A DNA stretch of 47,994 bases from Williamwhitmania taraxaci (GCF_900096565.1 NZ_FMYP01000026.1:1-47994); one strand, 5' to 3'. Positions 26,133 through 35,896 are shown, counted from the stretch's first letter. A program made the numbers and translations. The notes: generated by a model from the sequence alone, not told the origin.

Positions 26133-29100
26133 TTGAAGGTCTAATTCTTCAAAAAACTGCAGTAACTCGTTGTCGAGATTTATTCTGATGGCTCTTGAGA
26201 AGAAATCGATAGCCATTTTTTCGTCAGGGTCGATAACCTTTATTTTAAGGGTTACATTTCCTTTGTGCTTGTCCGTTGCTGCTCTGAGTTCAGTAACAAG
26301 TTCTTCGGTAATGTTGTTCAATGGCAGTTTTAGTGTTAGCGATTTTACCATTTCTGCTTTTACATCGTGTAGCATTACCATGCTCTTCACCCTCACCTCG
26401 AATTCGTTCTCGTTGTACATGCGAGGCTCTACTCTGCCCTTAATGAGTAGCGTATAACCTTGGTAAAAATATTTTCGATAATTTTCATAATCTTTACCGA
26501 AGAGGGTTAGCTGGAAACTTTCGGTGTAGTCTTCAATGGTGATACTACCATAAGGTTTTCCGGTCTTTGTCAGGGCATTACGAACGCCAGTAACCATTCC
26601 GGCAAACGATAATTCCTTGTTGCGCAGCTCGTTTACGTTGCCCAATTCGGCCAAACTTGTGTTGCAAAAGTGGTTGAGCTCGAAGCGGTAATCGTCCATG
26701 GGGTGCGAGGAGAGATAGATACCCACCATCTCGCGCTCCTTGTTTAGAAGAACCAACTTGCTCCACTCTTCCGAAATGGGTGGTTCTGGACGACCAATGG
26801 CAGCAAAGCCAAGATCTCCACCAAAGAGGCTTTGCTGGCTGCTATCCTTGTCGCTCTGCATACGGCTGCCGTATCGCACTAGGCTTTCGATGAAGGTGAC
26901 TTCCTTTGCGTCGGTGGCAAAGTATTGGTGACGTTTTAGGCCAAAACTGTCGAAACCTCCTGCCAAGGCTAGGCATTCTAAGTTCTTCTTGTTTACGCTT
27001 TGCAGGTTTACTCGCTCCACAAAATCGAAGATGTCTTTGAATTTTCCGCCTGCTTTTCGGCATTCCACAATGTTTTGAACGGCTCCCTCACCAACACCCT
27101 TTATTGCTCCAAGTCCAAAGCGGATGTTGCTTTCGGCATCTACCGTAAACTTATAGGAACTCTCATTCACATCGGGTCCCAACACCTGCTTTCCCATGCG
27201 CTTGCACTCGTCCATGAAGATGGTGATCTTCTTAATGTCGGATAGGTTGCGGCTGAGTACCGCTGCCATAAACTCCGACGGATAGTGCGCCTTAAGATAG
27301 GCCGTTTGGTAGGCAATCCAGGCGTAGCAGGTGGAGTGCGATTTGTTAAAGGCGTACTGGGCAAATGCCTCCCAGTCCAGCCATATCTTCTCAAGTATTT
27401 TCTTGTCGTGACCCTTTTCGGCACCTCCGGCTAGGAATTTCTCTTTAAGCTCATCCATCATGGCAATGAGCTTCTTTCCCATCGCCTTACGCAGCGTATC
27501 CGCTTGGCCTTTGGTAAAACCGGCTAGTTTCTGCGACAGAAGCATCACCTGTTCTTGGTATACCGTAATCCCGTATGTGTCGTGCAGGTATTCCTCCATT
27601 TCGGGAAGATCATACTCAATACTCTTCCGGCCGTTCTTCCTGTCGCAGAAGTCAGGAATATACTCCAGTGGACCCGGACGGTAGAGCGCGTTCATGGCAA
27701 TGAGGTCTTCGAACCGGTTTGGCTTAAGGGCACGAAGGTATTTTTTCATTCCAGGCGACTCAAACTGGAACAGAGCAGTAGTATCGCCACGGGCAAAGAG
27801 TTCAAAGGTTTCAGCATCGTCGATGGGAATGGCATCAATGTCGATGTCGACACCTTTCGATTCCTTGGCATACTCAATGGCATCCATAATGATGGAGAGG
27901 GTTTTTAGCCCAAGAAAGTCCATTTTTAGTAGGCCAACATCCTCAACGTGCTTTCCGTCGTATTGGGTAACAAATAGTTCCGAATCTTTATTGGTACTGA
28001 GTGGTATATCTTCCTCCAGATCGTTTCTCCCGATGATAATTCCGCAGGCATGAACGCCTGTTTGGCGCACAGAACCCTCCAATACCTCTGCAAACCGAAG
28101 TGTGTCCATCACCAACGCATCTCCTTTTGTTTTGGCATTCATAAGTTCAGGAACCTCCTTATAGGCAGAGGCTAGGGTAGTTCCTGGTCGTTCGGGTACC
28201 ATCTTGGAGAGCTTGTCGGCCTCCATCAGTGGGAGTTTAAGCACGCGAGCTACGTCGCGGATAGCCATTTTTGCTGCCATGGTTCCAAAGGTGATGATAT
28301 GCGCTACCCTTTTTTGGCCATACTTGTTTACTACCCACTTCAAGACTTTTTCGCGTCCATCCTCGTCAAAGTCGATATCGATATCCGGCATGGAGATACG
28401 CTCGGGGTTGAGGAAGCGCTCAAAAAGAAGGTCATACTTAATGGGGTCGATATCGGTAATGCGTAAACTGTAAGCCACCGCCGAACCCGCTGCCGAACCA
28501 CGACCCGGACCAACGGAAACGCCCATTTCGCGAGCGGCACGGATAAAGTCCCACACAATGAGGAAGTAGGACGGGAAACCCATGCGCTCAATGGTGTCGA
28601 GTTCAAATTCAACACGCTCCAGCAGTGCTCCTTCCAACTTATCGCCCCACCGTTTTTTTGCACCCTCAAAGGTTATGTGGCGAAGGAAGAGCATCTCGTC
28701 GGTGAATTCCGGTGGAAGTGGGAATGCCGGCATGATGGGCTTTTGGTTGAGAGCATAGTTCTCAATCTTATCAGCAATTTCGAGGGTATTATCGAGAACT
28801 TCGGGGTGATCAGCAAAGAGTTTCTCCATCTCGTCGCCCGATTTGAAATACTCTTGCTTGGTATACCGCATTCGGTTGGGATCGTCGAGATCCTTTCCTG
28901 TATTGAGGCAGATGAGCAGGTCGTGCGCATCTGCATCGGTGTTTTTAATGAAGTGAACATCGTTGGTGGCTATGCACTTTACTCCTGTTTTCTTCGAGAG
29001 TTCAAATAGTGCTTTGTTTACCATTACTTGGTTTTGGTAGACATCACCGTCTATTTTGGGATTTCCGGAGCGGTGAAGCTGCATCTCGAGGTAGAAGTTG

Positions 29101-29603
29101 CTGCCAAAAATCTCCTGGTATTCTTGAATGACCTTCTCGGCCTCATCCATTCCTAAGTTCATGATGGCTTGCGGAATCTCGCCTCCGAGACAAGCGCTGG
29201 AGGCAATAATCCCTTTGTTATATTTCCGAAGAAGTTCCTTGTCGATACGGGGTTTGTAGTAAAAACCCTCGGTCCAGGAGTAGGATACAAGTTTGGTGAG
29301 GTTTTTATAGCCTTCGTAGTCCTGGGCTAACAGTATAAGGTGGTGTCCTGAGCGGTCGTCCTTGTCCGATCGGTCGAATCGGCCGTTCTTGGCTACATAT
29401 GCTTCGCATCCAAGAATCGATTTTATCCCTTCTTCCTTTGCTTTTTTGTGGAAAAGTTTTACTCCAAACATATTTCCGTGGTCGGTAATTGCGCAGGCAG
29501 GCATCTCATACTCTTTGGCTTTTTTAATTAGGCCACCAACGCTGGATGCACCATCGAGGATAGAATATTGTGAGTGTACGTGGAGATGTACAAATTTCTT
29601 CAT
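26118..29603 (-). CDS. dnaE: DNA polymerase III alpha subunit
   Basis: 1161 residues from ATG 29603 (MKKFVHLHVHSQYS), the usual DnaE start; the frame's 87-codon upstream extension is low-complexity and rejected. This is the replicative polymerase subunit. Domain order: PHP domain (HVHSQYSILDGA, HHLILLA), polymerase palm with the catalytic aspartates in SMPDIDIDFDEDGR, fingers with VRQTGVHACGIII and YRPGPLEYIPDF, the tandem HhH region with NKSHSTCYAWIAYQTAYLKAHY, and the OB fold (LSFAGMVTGVRNALTKTGKPYGSITIED, cut here into its two conserved parts LSFAGMVTGV and GKPYGSITIED). The length is that of DnaE1 rather than the error-prone DnaE2. It is upstream of trxA. Confidence 0.97.
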   Translation of the reverse strand: MKKFVHLHVHSQYSILDGASSVGGLIKKAKEYEMPACAITDHGNMFGVKLFHKKAKEEGIKSILGCEAYVAKNGRFDRSDKDDRSGHHLILLAQDYEGYKNLTKLVSYSWTEGFYYKPRIDKELLRKYNKGIIASSACLGGEIPQAIMNLGMDEAEKVIQEYQEIFGSNFYLEMQLHRSGNPKIDGDVYQNQVMVNKALFELSKKTGVKCIATNDVHFIKNTDADAHDLLICLNTGKDLDDPNRMRYTKQEYFKSGDEMEKLFADHPEVLDNTLEIADKIENYALNQKPIMPAFPLPPEFTDEMLFLRHITFEGAKKRWGDKLEGALLERVEFELDTIERMGFPSYFLIVWDFIRAAREMGVSVGPGRGSAAGSAVAYSLRITDIDPIKYDLLFERFLNPERISMPDIDIDFDEDGREKVLKWVVNKYGQKRVAHIITFGTMAAKMAIRDVARVLKLPLMEADKLSKMVPERPGTTLASAYKEVPELMNAKTKGDALVMDTLRFAEVLEGSVRQTGVHACGIIIGRNDLEEDIPLSTNKDSELFVTQYDGKHVEDVGLLKMDFLGLKTLSIIMDAIEYAKESKGVDIDIDAIPIDDAETFELFARGDTTALFQFESPGMKKYLRALKPNRFEDLIAMNALYRPGPLEYIPDFCDRKNGRKSIEYDLPEMEEYLHDTYGITVYQEQVMLLSQKLAGFTKGQADTLRKAMGKKLIAMMDELKEKFLAGGAEKGHDKKILEKIWLDWEAFAQYAFNKSHSTCYAWIAYQTAYLKAHYPSEFMAAVLSRNLSDIKKITIFMDECKRMGKQVLGPDVNESSYKFTVDAESNIRFGLGAIKGVGEGAVQNIVECRKAGGKFKDIFDFVERVNLQSVNKKNLECLALAGGFDSFGLKRHQYFATDAKEVTFIESLVRYGSRMQSDKDSSQQSLFGGDLGFAAIGRPEPPISEEWSKLVLLNKEREMVGIYLSSHPMDDYRFELNHFCNTSLAELGNVNELRNKELSFAGMVTGVRNALTKTGKPYGSITIEDYTESFQLTLFGKDYENYRKYFYQGYTLLIKGRVEPRMYNENEFEVRVKSMVMLHDVKAEMVKSLTLKLPLNNITEELVTELRAATDKHKGNVTLKIKVIDPDEKMAIDFFSRAIRINLDNELLQFFEELDLQIAVN

Positions 29604-29970
29604 TTCTATATATTTGAAATATTGTATGTTGGGCGATGATGTGTCGGCAGCTGTTAATTGGTTAAAGTTACGGTTTGCCGATGACGTTATCAGCCTCGGA
29701 GCACTAAAAGTTGTCAACATATTTTGTGGATTGTTTTTTGGTGGAGGTGAAAATAGTTTTGAGAAAATTGGGGGATATCGGGTGCCGAAATCTGTTTTGT
29801 AAGCAGTTTGCATAGCAATAAACTGCATTCGTGTGGGTTGGCCTGATTTTCGGCAAATTCGCAATGTTGTAGTTTCTGAAAAATAGTTGGCTGTGGATTA
29901 GTCGATTCAATAATAATCCGTATCTTTGCCGGGCTAAATTTTTTAGGTTCAACAAGCATAAATTATCAGT
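29604..29970. other. divergent non-coding region between dnaE and rpsP
   Basis: About 367 bases. It holds a perfect seven-pair hairpin (29803-29809 with 29820-29826) of unknown role and a TATCTTTG box at 29921-29928 (plus strand), which fits the -7 element of an rpsP promoter though a TTG is not well placed. No gene is supported: the ORFs here run into or overlap dnaE's rejected extension. Confidence 0.55.
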
Positions 29971-30507
29971 ATGCCAGTAAAATTAAGACTTCAGCGTCAT
30001 GGACGCAAAGGGTATGCTTACTACCACGTAGTGGTAGCTGATAGCAGGGCGCCACGGGATGGTAAGTTCATTGAAAGGATTGGAAGTTACAATCCGAACA
30101 CTAATCCTGCTACTATTGACCTTAACTTTGATAAGGCAATAGACTGGCTTCAAAAGGGTGCTCAACCCACCGACACCTGTAGGGCAATGTTGCGCTATAA
30201 AGGTGTGATTTACAAAAAACACCTTCTTGATGGCGTTCGCAAGGGCGCGTTTACCTTGGAAGTTGCTGAAGAGCGTTTTCAAGATTTCCTCAAGAAGAAG
30301 GAATCTGCAATCCAAGCGAAGAAAGATGGTCTTTCGAGCAAGGAAGATGCCGACTTGAAGGCTCGTCTTGAGGCAGAGTCAAAGGTTCGTGAGGCAAAAG
30401 CAAAAACAGTTGCTGCAAAGCGCGCCGCTATGGTCGCTAAGAATGCACCTGCTCCAGCTGCTGCTGAAGAAACCGCTGCTGCAGACGAATCACCTGCTGA
30501 GGCATAA
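29971..30507 (+). CDS. rpsP: small ribosomal subunit protein bS16, with C-terminal extension
   Basis: 178 residues. The first about 85 residues are canonical bS16 ([25 protein letters not shown] and [10 protein letters not shown] motifs, quoted in short parts: [25 protein letters not shown]), a protein of the 30S body needed for assembly. The rest is a charged, then Ala-rich tail ([20 protein letters not shown]) seen in many Bacteroidota bS16 proteins and probably flexible. It is first in an operon with rimM, whose product works on the same 30S precursor. Confidence 0.96.
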   Translation: MPVKLRLQRHGRKGYAYYHVVVADSRAPRDGKFIERIGSYNPNTNPATIDLNFDKAIDWLQKGAQPTDTCRAMLRYKGVIYKKHLLDGVRKGAFTLEVAEERFQDFLKKKESAIQAKKDGLSSKEDADLKARLEAESKVREAKAKTVAAKRAAMVAKNAPAPAAAEETAAADESPAEA

Positions 30508-30523
30508 TTGCACTGCATTTCCA

Positions 30524-31048
30524 ATGGGAGAAGATGACAAACTATATATAGGCCGAATAGCCAGAGAGTTTGGTGCCGATGGCGAACTACAAGTTAATCT
30601 TGCGTCGGAGTATTCCATTGAAGAGAACATGAAGGAACCGGTTTTCGTTGAAATAGACGGAATTCCGGTTCCTCTTTTTTTAAAATCGTTCCGCAACCGA
30701 GGAAAAGACAAAGCTTTGGTCATGTTCGACGATTTTGAATCGTCCAGAGCTGCCGCTCGTTTTGTGGGACTTCCCCTATTCGTTTTCCAATCTACCGAAG
30801 AGGAAGAGGACGAACTTACGGGACTTGAACTGTTTGTCGGCTTCACTGTAATCGACCACGATCTTGGCCTTTTGGGCTCTATTGTCGACTTCCATGACAT
30901 CACCGGCAATCCACTCTTTGTGGTAGACCATAATGGAACCGAAATATTGATACCGGTTCACGAAGATCTTATTCTAGAGGTTTCTGAAAAGAAAAAGGAG
31001 ATCACCTTCGACCTGCCATCGGGATTAATCGATCTTTTTAAAGAGTAA
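30524..31048 (+). CDS. rimM: 16S rRNA processing / 30S maturation factor RimM
   Basis: 174 residues from ATG 30524 (MGEDDKLYIGRIAREFG), 16 bases after the rpsP stop; the longer upstream frame lies inside rpsP and is rejected. The N-terminal RimM domain has YIGRIAREFGADGELQV and KSFRNRGKDKALVMF. The C-terminal PRC-barrel domain has LLGSIVDFHDITGNPLFVV (split here: GSIVDFHDI, NPLFVVDHNG) and the terminal IPVHEDLI. RimM binds ribosomal protein uS19 and helps mature the 30S head. The 3' end overlaps the convergent thioesterase gene by 11 bases. Confidence 0.94.
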   Translation: MGEDDKLYIGRIAREFGADGELQVNLASEYSIEENMKEPVFVEIDGIPVPLFLKSFRNRGKDKALVMFDDFESSRAAARFVGLPLFVFQSTEEEEDELTGLELFVGFTVIDHDLGLLGSIVDFHDITGNPLFVVDHNGTEILIPVHEDLILEVSEKKKEITFDLPSGLIDLFKE

Positions 31049-31448
31049 GTTCGCTGTAACGCGCAAGTTTTTCTCTCCAACTGTTTGGAACCACCACTCC
31101 TTCGTTTGTTTTCGGATTAAATGCCACCATAATGCTTTTGCTACGGCTATGGATTTCGCCTGTATCAATGTTTTCTATCTCCTGATCCATACGGAAACTC
31201 TTGTTGCCAAATCCGGTGACGTGGCTGTTTACCCTGATTTTTGAATCGATAAAAACGGGTGCTGAAAAATCTACCTCCAGGTGCACCATTACCGGAGTAA
31301 CCTCGCTCCAGTTAATTTCATCCCCAAGGCACTCTTGAAAGAATGCTAGTTTTCCTATGTCGAAAAACTGCATATATACGGTGTTGTTCACGTGGTTAAG
31401 TGCATCTATATCGTTGAATCGTATCTGTATCGGAGTGTAGTGTTGCAT
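31038..31448 (-). CDS. acyl-CoA thioesterase-like hotdog protein (4HBT family)
   Basis: 136 residues from ATG 31448; an in-frame TTG at 31460 is less likely. Hotdog-fold signatures: IRFNDIDALNHVNNTVYMQFFD, cut to the active-site part NDIDALNHVNN with the Asp usual in 4-hydroxybenzoyl-CoA/YbgC-type thioesterases, and later VHLEVDFSAPV and FRMDQEI. It probably hydrolyses acyl-CoA thioesters in the cytoplasm; the chain specificity is unknown. It ends inside the last codons of the opposing rimM, so the two transcripts overlap. Confidence 0.87.
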   Translation of the reverse strand: MQHYTPIQIRFNDIDALNHVNNTVYMQFFDIGKLAFFQECLGDEINWSEVTPVMVHLEVDFSAPVFIDSKIRVNSHVTGFGNKSFRMDQEIENIDTGEIHSRSKSIMVAFNPKTNEGVVVPNSWREKLARYSELTL

Positions 31449-31579
31449 TTTTTTTTGCAAAGGAAGAAAAAAAACTTCAGATCGTGCAGCGGAAAATTCT
31501 TACTGGCGTATTTAGGGCAAGTTCTTCTGCAAATAATTGCAGTGGCGTTTATAAGAAACCTATTCTAATTATTCGTGCC

Positions 31580-32305
31580 ATGAAAAAGTCAGGATTTATT
31601 TTTGGAGTATTTGTTATACTCACACTAGGGATGTCGTGCTCTTTTACCACTCCATCCACTGGTGGACCGGTTGTTAAGGAAACTCGGGATGTAACTGGTT
31701 ATACCGAAGTTGCGCTAGCGGTTCCTGCCGATGTATATGTAGAGCAGGGTTCGGCCTTTAGTTTTACCATCGAGGGACCTGCCGATGCTCTTAAGGAGAT
31801 TGAAACTACCGTTGATGGTTCTACCCTAAAGATAAAGTGGAAAACCAAATGGTTCAATTGGAACAGCAACGAGAACTTGAAAATTTACATTACGGCACCA
31901 ACCTATACTGGATTTTCTATTGCCGGCTCCGGTGGATTCTATGCAAAGTTGGGGTTGAAAGTTGAAAACTTGGAGCTCGCCATCGCCGGAAGTGGTGATA
32001 TCGTAATTTCATCAGTTGAGGCTACAAACCTTAAGGCAAGCATTGCCGGTAGCGGTGATGTGAAGTTGAATGCAGGGAAAACAAATGCCCTTAGCGGTTC
32101 TATAAGCGGTTCCGGTTCTATCTCGGCTGCTGGCGTTGAGGCTGTTGATGCAAAAGTGCGCATTGCCGGTAGCGGTGATTGCTCTGTGTGGGCAACTGGA
32201 GCGTTGGATGCAGGTATTTCGGGTAGCGGAGATATTAAGTATAAGGGCAGCCCAAAACTTTCGGCTAAGGTTTCTGGTTCGGGTGAAATTGAACCTGTAA
32301 AATAG
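31580..32305 (+). CDS. head-GIN domain (DUF2807) lipoprotein
   Basis: 241 residues from ATG 31580 (MKKSGFIFGVF). The longer frame from 31484 would place the signal peptide internally. Lipobox GMSC gives a lipid-anchored protein. The mature part is a DUF2807 beta-helix: ETRDVTGYTEVALAVPADVYVEQG and then repeated SIAGSGG, AIAGSGDI, SIAGSGDV, SISGSGSI, RIAGSGDC, GISGSGDI and KVSGSGEI units about 16-25 residues apart. The family is very common in Bacteroidota, often called a putative adhesin, with no proven function. Monocistronic with a terminator. Confidence 0.9.
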   Translation: MKKSGFIFGVFVILTLGMSCSFTTPSTGGPVVKETRDVTGYTEVALAVPADVYVEQGSAFSFTIEGPADALKEIETTVDGSTLKIKWKTKWFNWNSNENLKIYITAPTYTGFSIAGSGGFYAKLGLKVENLELAIAGSGDIVISSVEATNLKASIAGSGDVKLNAGKTNALSGSISGSGSISAAGVEAVDAKVRIAGSGDCSVWATGALDAGISGSGDIKYKGSPKLSAKVSGSGEIEPVK

Positions 32306-32331
32306 TGTGTTGATTAGGGTTAAATAGGAAG

Positions 32332-32367
32332 GGCTGTCTCATTTGGTTGAGACAGCCTTTGTTTTTT
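32332..32367 (+). terminator. rho-independent terminator of the DUF2807 lipoprotein gene
   Basis: A nine-pair stem GGCTGTCTC / GAGACAGCC (32332-32340 with 32349-32357) has an eight-base loop and a T-rich tail. Confidence 0.86.
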
Positions 32368-32403
32368 GAAATCGATAAATCGTTTGTGGAGGCGTTGATG
32401 GTT

Positions 32404-32985
32404 TTACTCTCTTACAATCTTTACCTGGCCACCCACTCCCAGCATAATAATGGCAGAGGGTTTTCCTGTAGGTTCTCCTTCGGCCTCCATTGGCACCACG
32501 TAATCGACCCCGTCGATAATTTCTTGGGAGATGTTATGGAACTGTATTGGACTTGGTTTTTCGGTCGTGTTGGCGGAAGTGGAAACCAATGGACGGTTGA
32601 GTTTCCGAATAAGCTGTTCGCAAAATTGGTGGTTAACCACGCGAATTCCAACACTGTTTTCGGGAGGTAGAAGGTTTGTCGGAAGGTTTCTAGCACCCGA
32701 GTAGATGATCGTGAGTGGGGTGTCGGTAATATCAATGAGCGACCATGCAATTTCGGGCACTTCGTTTACGTAGCTGTTGATGCGGTCAGCCTTGTCAACC
32801 AAAATAATCATTCCCTTTGAATCCTCACGTTTTTTGAGGTCGTATATTTTCTTAACTGCTTCTGCATTTTCAGCATCGCAACCAATGCCCCAAACGGTAT
32901 CGGTAGGGTATAGGATGATTCCTCCGGCGCGTAGCACCTTTAAGGCCTCTGTTATGTATTGGTCTAAGTTGGCTCTTTGTTCCAT
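32404..32985 (-). CDS. tsaC: L-threonylcarbamoyladenylate synthase (Sua5/YciO/YrdC family)
   Basis: 193 residues from ATG 32985, two bases after the GT9 gene's stop; the longer frame overlaps that gene and is rejected. YrdC-fold signatures: the N-terminal LRAGGIILYPTDTVWGIGCDA (cut: GGIILYPTDTVWGIGCD), KKREDSKGMIIL (KRxxxKP-like loop) and the C-terminal RPLVSTSANTTEKPSP with the SxSAN motif. The enzyme makes threonylcarbamoyl-AMP for the t6A37 modification of ANN-decoding tRNAs. The YrdC domain is present without the Sua5 C-terminal domain. A YciO-type paralogue is possible, but the KxR/SxN motifs fit activity. Confidence 0.88.
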   Translation of the reverse strand: MEQRANLDQYITEALKVLRAGGIILYPTDTVWGIGCDAENAEAVKKIYDLKKREDSKGMIILVDKADRINSYVNEVPEIAWSLIDITDTPLTIIYSGARNLPTNLLPPENSVGIRVVNHQFCEQLIRKLNRPLVSTSANTTEKPSPIQFHNISQEIIDGVDYVVPMEAEGEPTGKPSAIIMLGVGGQVKIVRE

Positions 32986-32987
32986 GG

Positions 32988-33965
32988 TTATGAATTGAAT
33001 TGTTTTATATCGATGTTGTAGGCGCAACGGAAGTGGCCCTTGGGGCAAGTGCGGTGGCCATGCAGGCCACAGGGGCGACAGTCCAGATTTTCGGTAGTTT
33101 CTATTATCCTGCTGTTGCTCGAAAGTGGTCCAAATCCAAACTCAGGAATAGTGGAGCAGAAGATGGCTGTGGTGGGTGAGTTCACCGCCGAGGCCATGTG
33201 GAGCGGTGCCGAATCGTTCACGTAGTTCATGGTAGCATCGGCCATGAGTGCCGCCGATTCGAGGAAGCTTAACTTGCCTGCGACGTTGATAACCTGGCCA
33301 CTGAACTTTGCTGCAATTGCCTCGCATGCGCCGAAATCGCTCGGACCTCCGGTGAGGTAAACCTTGGTGTCCTTGGGGAGCGATGAGATTAACTCTACCC
33401 ACTTTTCGGGTGGCCACTGCTTGGTAAACCATACCGAGGTGGGGGCCATGCAAACGTAGCTCTCGTTTTTCAGAAAAGCTACCGCGGCATAATCCTCGGA
33501 CGAAGGATAGAGAACCGGACGCTTTTCCCACCCACCACCTGCAACGGGAACAATCAGTTCAAGGTTGCGCTCGCACTCATGTTTCCCTGTGCCTATTTCG
33601 TGCTTAATACGGTGAGTAAAAAACAGCGAAAGGGGGTTTTTTTTGAACCCGATACGGGCAGTCGCACCACAGAAGGAGGTGAAGATGCCCGTAGAAAGGA
33701 AGCGTTGCAGGTTTATTGCTAAATCGTAATGCTCTCTCCTCAACTGTCGTAAAATCCGGAATAGGTTTTTCAACTTCTCTTTCTTCTTATCCCATATAAT
33801 CACCTGTTTTACAAACGGATGATTTTTTAGTAGTCCTTCGTTGCCCTTGCGCAGCAGGAAATGGATGGCCGCATCCGGAAAAGTTTTATGCAATGCCTCA
33901 ATTACTGGGGTGGCCAGAATGACATCACCAATAAAGGCTGTTTGAATAATGAGTATCTTTTTCAT
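32988..33965 (-). CDS. glycosyltransferase family 9 (heptosyltransferase-like) protein
   Basis: 325 residues with a GT-B fold. The N-terminus KKILIIQTAFIGDVILATPVIEAL (cut: ILIIQTAFIGDVILATP) is the typical GT9 start with the catalytic Asp of the GD motif. The C-terminal donor-site segment has APTSVWFTKQWPPEKW and NDSAPLHMASA with the conserved Asp/His. GT9 enzymes transfer ADP-heptose to the LPS inner core; gmhA, the first step of heptose synthesis, lies 8 kb away. Its exact acceptor is unknown. It is upstream of and tightly coupled to tsaC (two-base gap). Confidence 0.9.
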   Translation of the reverse strand: MKKILIIQTAFIGDVILATPVIEALHKTFPDAAIHFLLRKGNEGLLKNHPFVKQVIIWDKKKEKLKNLFRILRQLRREHYDLAINLQRFLSTGIFTSFCGATARIGFKKNPLSLFFTHRIKHEIGTGKHECERNLELIVPVAGGGWEKRPVLYPSSEDYAAVAFLKNESYVCMAPTSVWFTKQWPPEKWVELISSLPKDTKVYLTGGPSDFGACEAIAAKFSGQVINVAGKLSFLESAALMADATMNYVNDSAPLHMASAVNSPTTAIFCSTIPEFGFGPLSSNSRIIETTENLDCRPCGLHGHRTCPKGHFRCAYNIDIKQFNS

Positions 33966-34002
33966 GCGCTAGTGTAGTGGCAAATATTTTAGTGGAGTTT
34001 TA

Positions 34003-34818
34003 CTATACTGCAACATCGTACTCCCGGAGAGCATCGTTGAGCGATGTCTTGAGGTCGGTGCTCTCCTTGCGGCGACCAATAATCAGGGCGCAGGGAACCT
34101 GGTAGGTCCCGGCAGGGAATGTTTTGGGAATGGTTCCCGGTATTACTACGCAGCGAGGTGGCACGTAACCTTTATACTCAATTGGGGTTTCACCCGAAAC
34201 ATCGATGATTTTGGTGGAGGCTGTAAGTACCACATTGGCACCTAAAACGGCTTCCTTGCCAATCCTAACTCCTTCAACAACAATGCATCGGGAGCCAATA
34301 AAACAACCATCCTCGATAATCACTGGAGCCGCTTGTAAGGGTTCCAATACACCGCCAATGCCCACTCCTCCAGAGAGGTGTACGCCTTTGCCGATTTGTG
34401 CACACGATCCTACAGTGGCCCATGTGTCCACCATGGTTCCTTCGTCCACAAAGGCTCCAATATTAACGTAAGAGGGCATTAGGATGGTGCCTTTTGCCAG
34501 AAACGATCCGTGGCGGGCAATAGCGTGTGGAACAACCCGAACACCCAAGGCGGCGTAATTCTTCTTCAACGGAATTTTATCGTGGAATTCGAATGGACCC
34601 ACCTCAATGGTCTCCATTTTGCAAATAGGGAAGTAGAGGATTACCGCTTTCTTTACCCATTCGTTTACCTTCCAGCCATCGGAGGTAGGTTCGGCAACGC
34701 GGACTTCCCCCTTGTCGAGTAGCTCGATGACGGTTTTAATGGTTTGCTGGGTTGAGGGAGTGGAGAGTAGTGCTCGGTTGTTCCAAGCCTCTTCAATGGC
34801 CATCCTTAACTTTTCCAT
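34003..34818 (-). CDS. dapD: 2,3,4,5-tetrahydropyridine-2,6-dicarboxylate N-succinyltransferase
   Basis: 271 residues, as in other DapD proteins. It transfers succinyl from succinyl-CoA to tetrahydrodipicolinate in the lysine/meso-diaminopimelate pathway for protein and peptidoglycan. Signatures: the N-terminal helical domain, GVRVVPHAIARHGSFL, the left-handed beta-helix hexapeptides (ILMPSYVNIGAFVDEG, MVDTWATVGSCAQIG, VHLSGGVGIGGVLEP) and IIEDGCFIGSRCIVVEGV. A TACCTTTG box on the minus strand (34839-34832) is a fair -7 element just before the start, without a clear -33. Monocistronic; other dap genes are not near. Confidence 0.96.
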   Translation of the reverse strand: MEKLRMAIEEAWNNRALLSTPSTQQTIKTVIELLDKGEVRVAEPTSDGWKVNEWVKKAVILYFPICKMETIEVGPFEFHDKIPLKKNYAALGVRVVPHAIARHGSFLAKGTILMPSYVNIGAFVDEGTMVDTWATVGSCAQIGKGVHLSGGVGIGGVLEPLQAAPVIIEDGCFIGSRCIVVEGVRIGKEAVLGANVVLTASTKIIDVSGETPIEYKGYVPPRCVVIPGTIPKTFPAGTYQVPCALIIGRRKESTDLKTSLNDALREYDVAV

Positions 34819-35113
34819 ATTTCTTTTTTTACAAAGGTACTATTTCGACGGAAAGTGCTTACAGCCTCAAGCGATTTAATTGTCGACGAACCGCTGCGCC
34901 AAACTATAGGTATTGTTAGTGGGCCGATCCTGGGTGTGCATCGTAAGAAATATCGATGAATTTCGAGTGTAGGTATTACCTTATATTAATCGTGAGGACA
35001 TGCAATGCTGCAGTGTCCAGATAATTCCAGCCTATCCGCTATACTGTTAATTATTCTTAATTCCTACTAAAGAGAGCTATAGCCGTATTGATTGGTGTCT
35101 GATGTAATGATTA

Positions 35114-35896
35114 ATGACCTACTTTTATATAAAAAAAGTGCGACAGTATTCCTTCCTTTTGCTACTGCTCTGTTTTGGAGTTTTTGAAGCCAGTGGTGCC
35201 ACGGCCCCCAAGTCCGACTCGGTGAGGGTTATTACCGGCAAGGTAGTTTCCTTAAAGGATGGCGAACCCATAGCATTTGCCCATATCGTTAACCTTACCC
35301 GAGGTTATGGGGCTACCACCGATAACTTCGGACTGTTTCGGATTGGCGTTGGCGATAACGATTCGGTGTATATCTCCTCCATTGGTTACTCCCATCTGAG
35401 GATGCAACTTTTCCTCGGTGTGATGTCCGATACCATGAGGGTTCCTTTTTACCTGGCCCCAATTTCTTACGAAATAGAAGCCGTGGTGGCTAGGCGGTGG
35501 CGCGATTATACTGACTTTAAGCGCGATTTCTTAGCGCTGAAACTGCCCGATACTAAAACACAACGGCTCAGCGCCTACCTTTCGTCTATGAGCCAAGAGT
35601 TATATTTAGGCACGCCGAAATCTGCAGGAGTCGGATTTGGAGAGGATTGGTATCACCAGCAGAAGCGCAAACTCAACGAACATTTAGCGGCCACCGGCCG
35701 TATTCGATTGGCTGAGGAGAAGTTGAATCCGGCTACCATTATGCGTGAGGTGCATTGTTCCGAGATGAACGCCTGTGCGTTTCTCTTGTGGCTCAAAGCC
35801 GATACCGAGTATGTTATTACCGCGCGAGATTACGATCTTCTTGCTTATGTAAAGGTGAAGTATGAGGTCTGGTGCAAGGTTTTTAATAAGTGTTAA
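35114..35896 (+). CDS. exported carboxypeptidase-regulatory-like domain protein
   Basis: 260 residues with an N-terminal signal peptide (SFLLLLLCFGVFEASG, cleavage near residue 30). Residues about 38-115 form a CarboxypepD_reg-like beta-sandwich: VITGKVVSLKDGEPIAFAHIV, GATTDNFGLFRI and VYISSIGYSHL. This is the module found at the start of TonB-dependent receptors, but here there is no plug or barrel after it. The remaining 140 residues are not recognised. The protein likely sits in the periplasm or on the outer membrane. A weak hairpin (35924-35929 with 35937-35942) follows the gene. Confidence 0.78.
   Translation: MTYFYIKKVRQYSFLLLLLCFGVFEASGATAPKSDSVRVITGKVVSLKDGEPIAFAHIVNLTRGYGATTDNFGLFRIGVGDNDSVYISSIGYSHLRMQLFLGVMSDTMRVPFYLAPISYEIEAVVARRWRDYTDFKRDFLALKLPDTKTQRLSAYLSSMSQELYLGTPKSAGVGFGEDWYHQQKRKLNEHLAATGRIRLAEEKLNPATIMREVHCSEMNACAFLLWLKADTEYVITARDYDLLAYVKVKYEVWCKVFNKC

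Noticed and set aside
29604-29864. 87-codon N-terminal extension of dnaE
   Set aside because: The canonical DnaE N-terminus begins at ATG 29603; the extension is unlike any DnaE domain.
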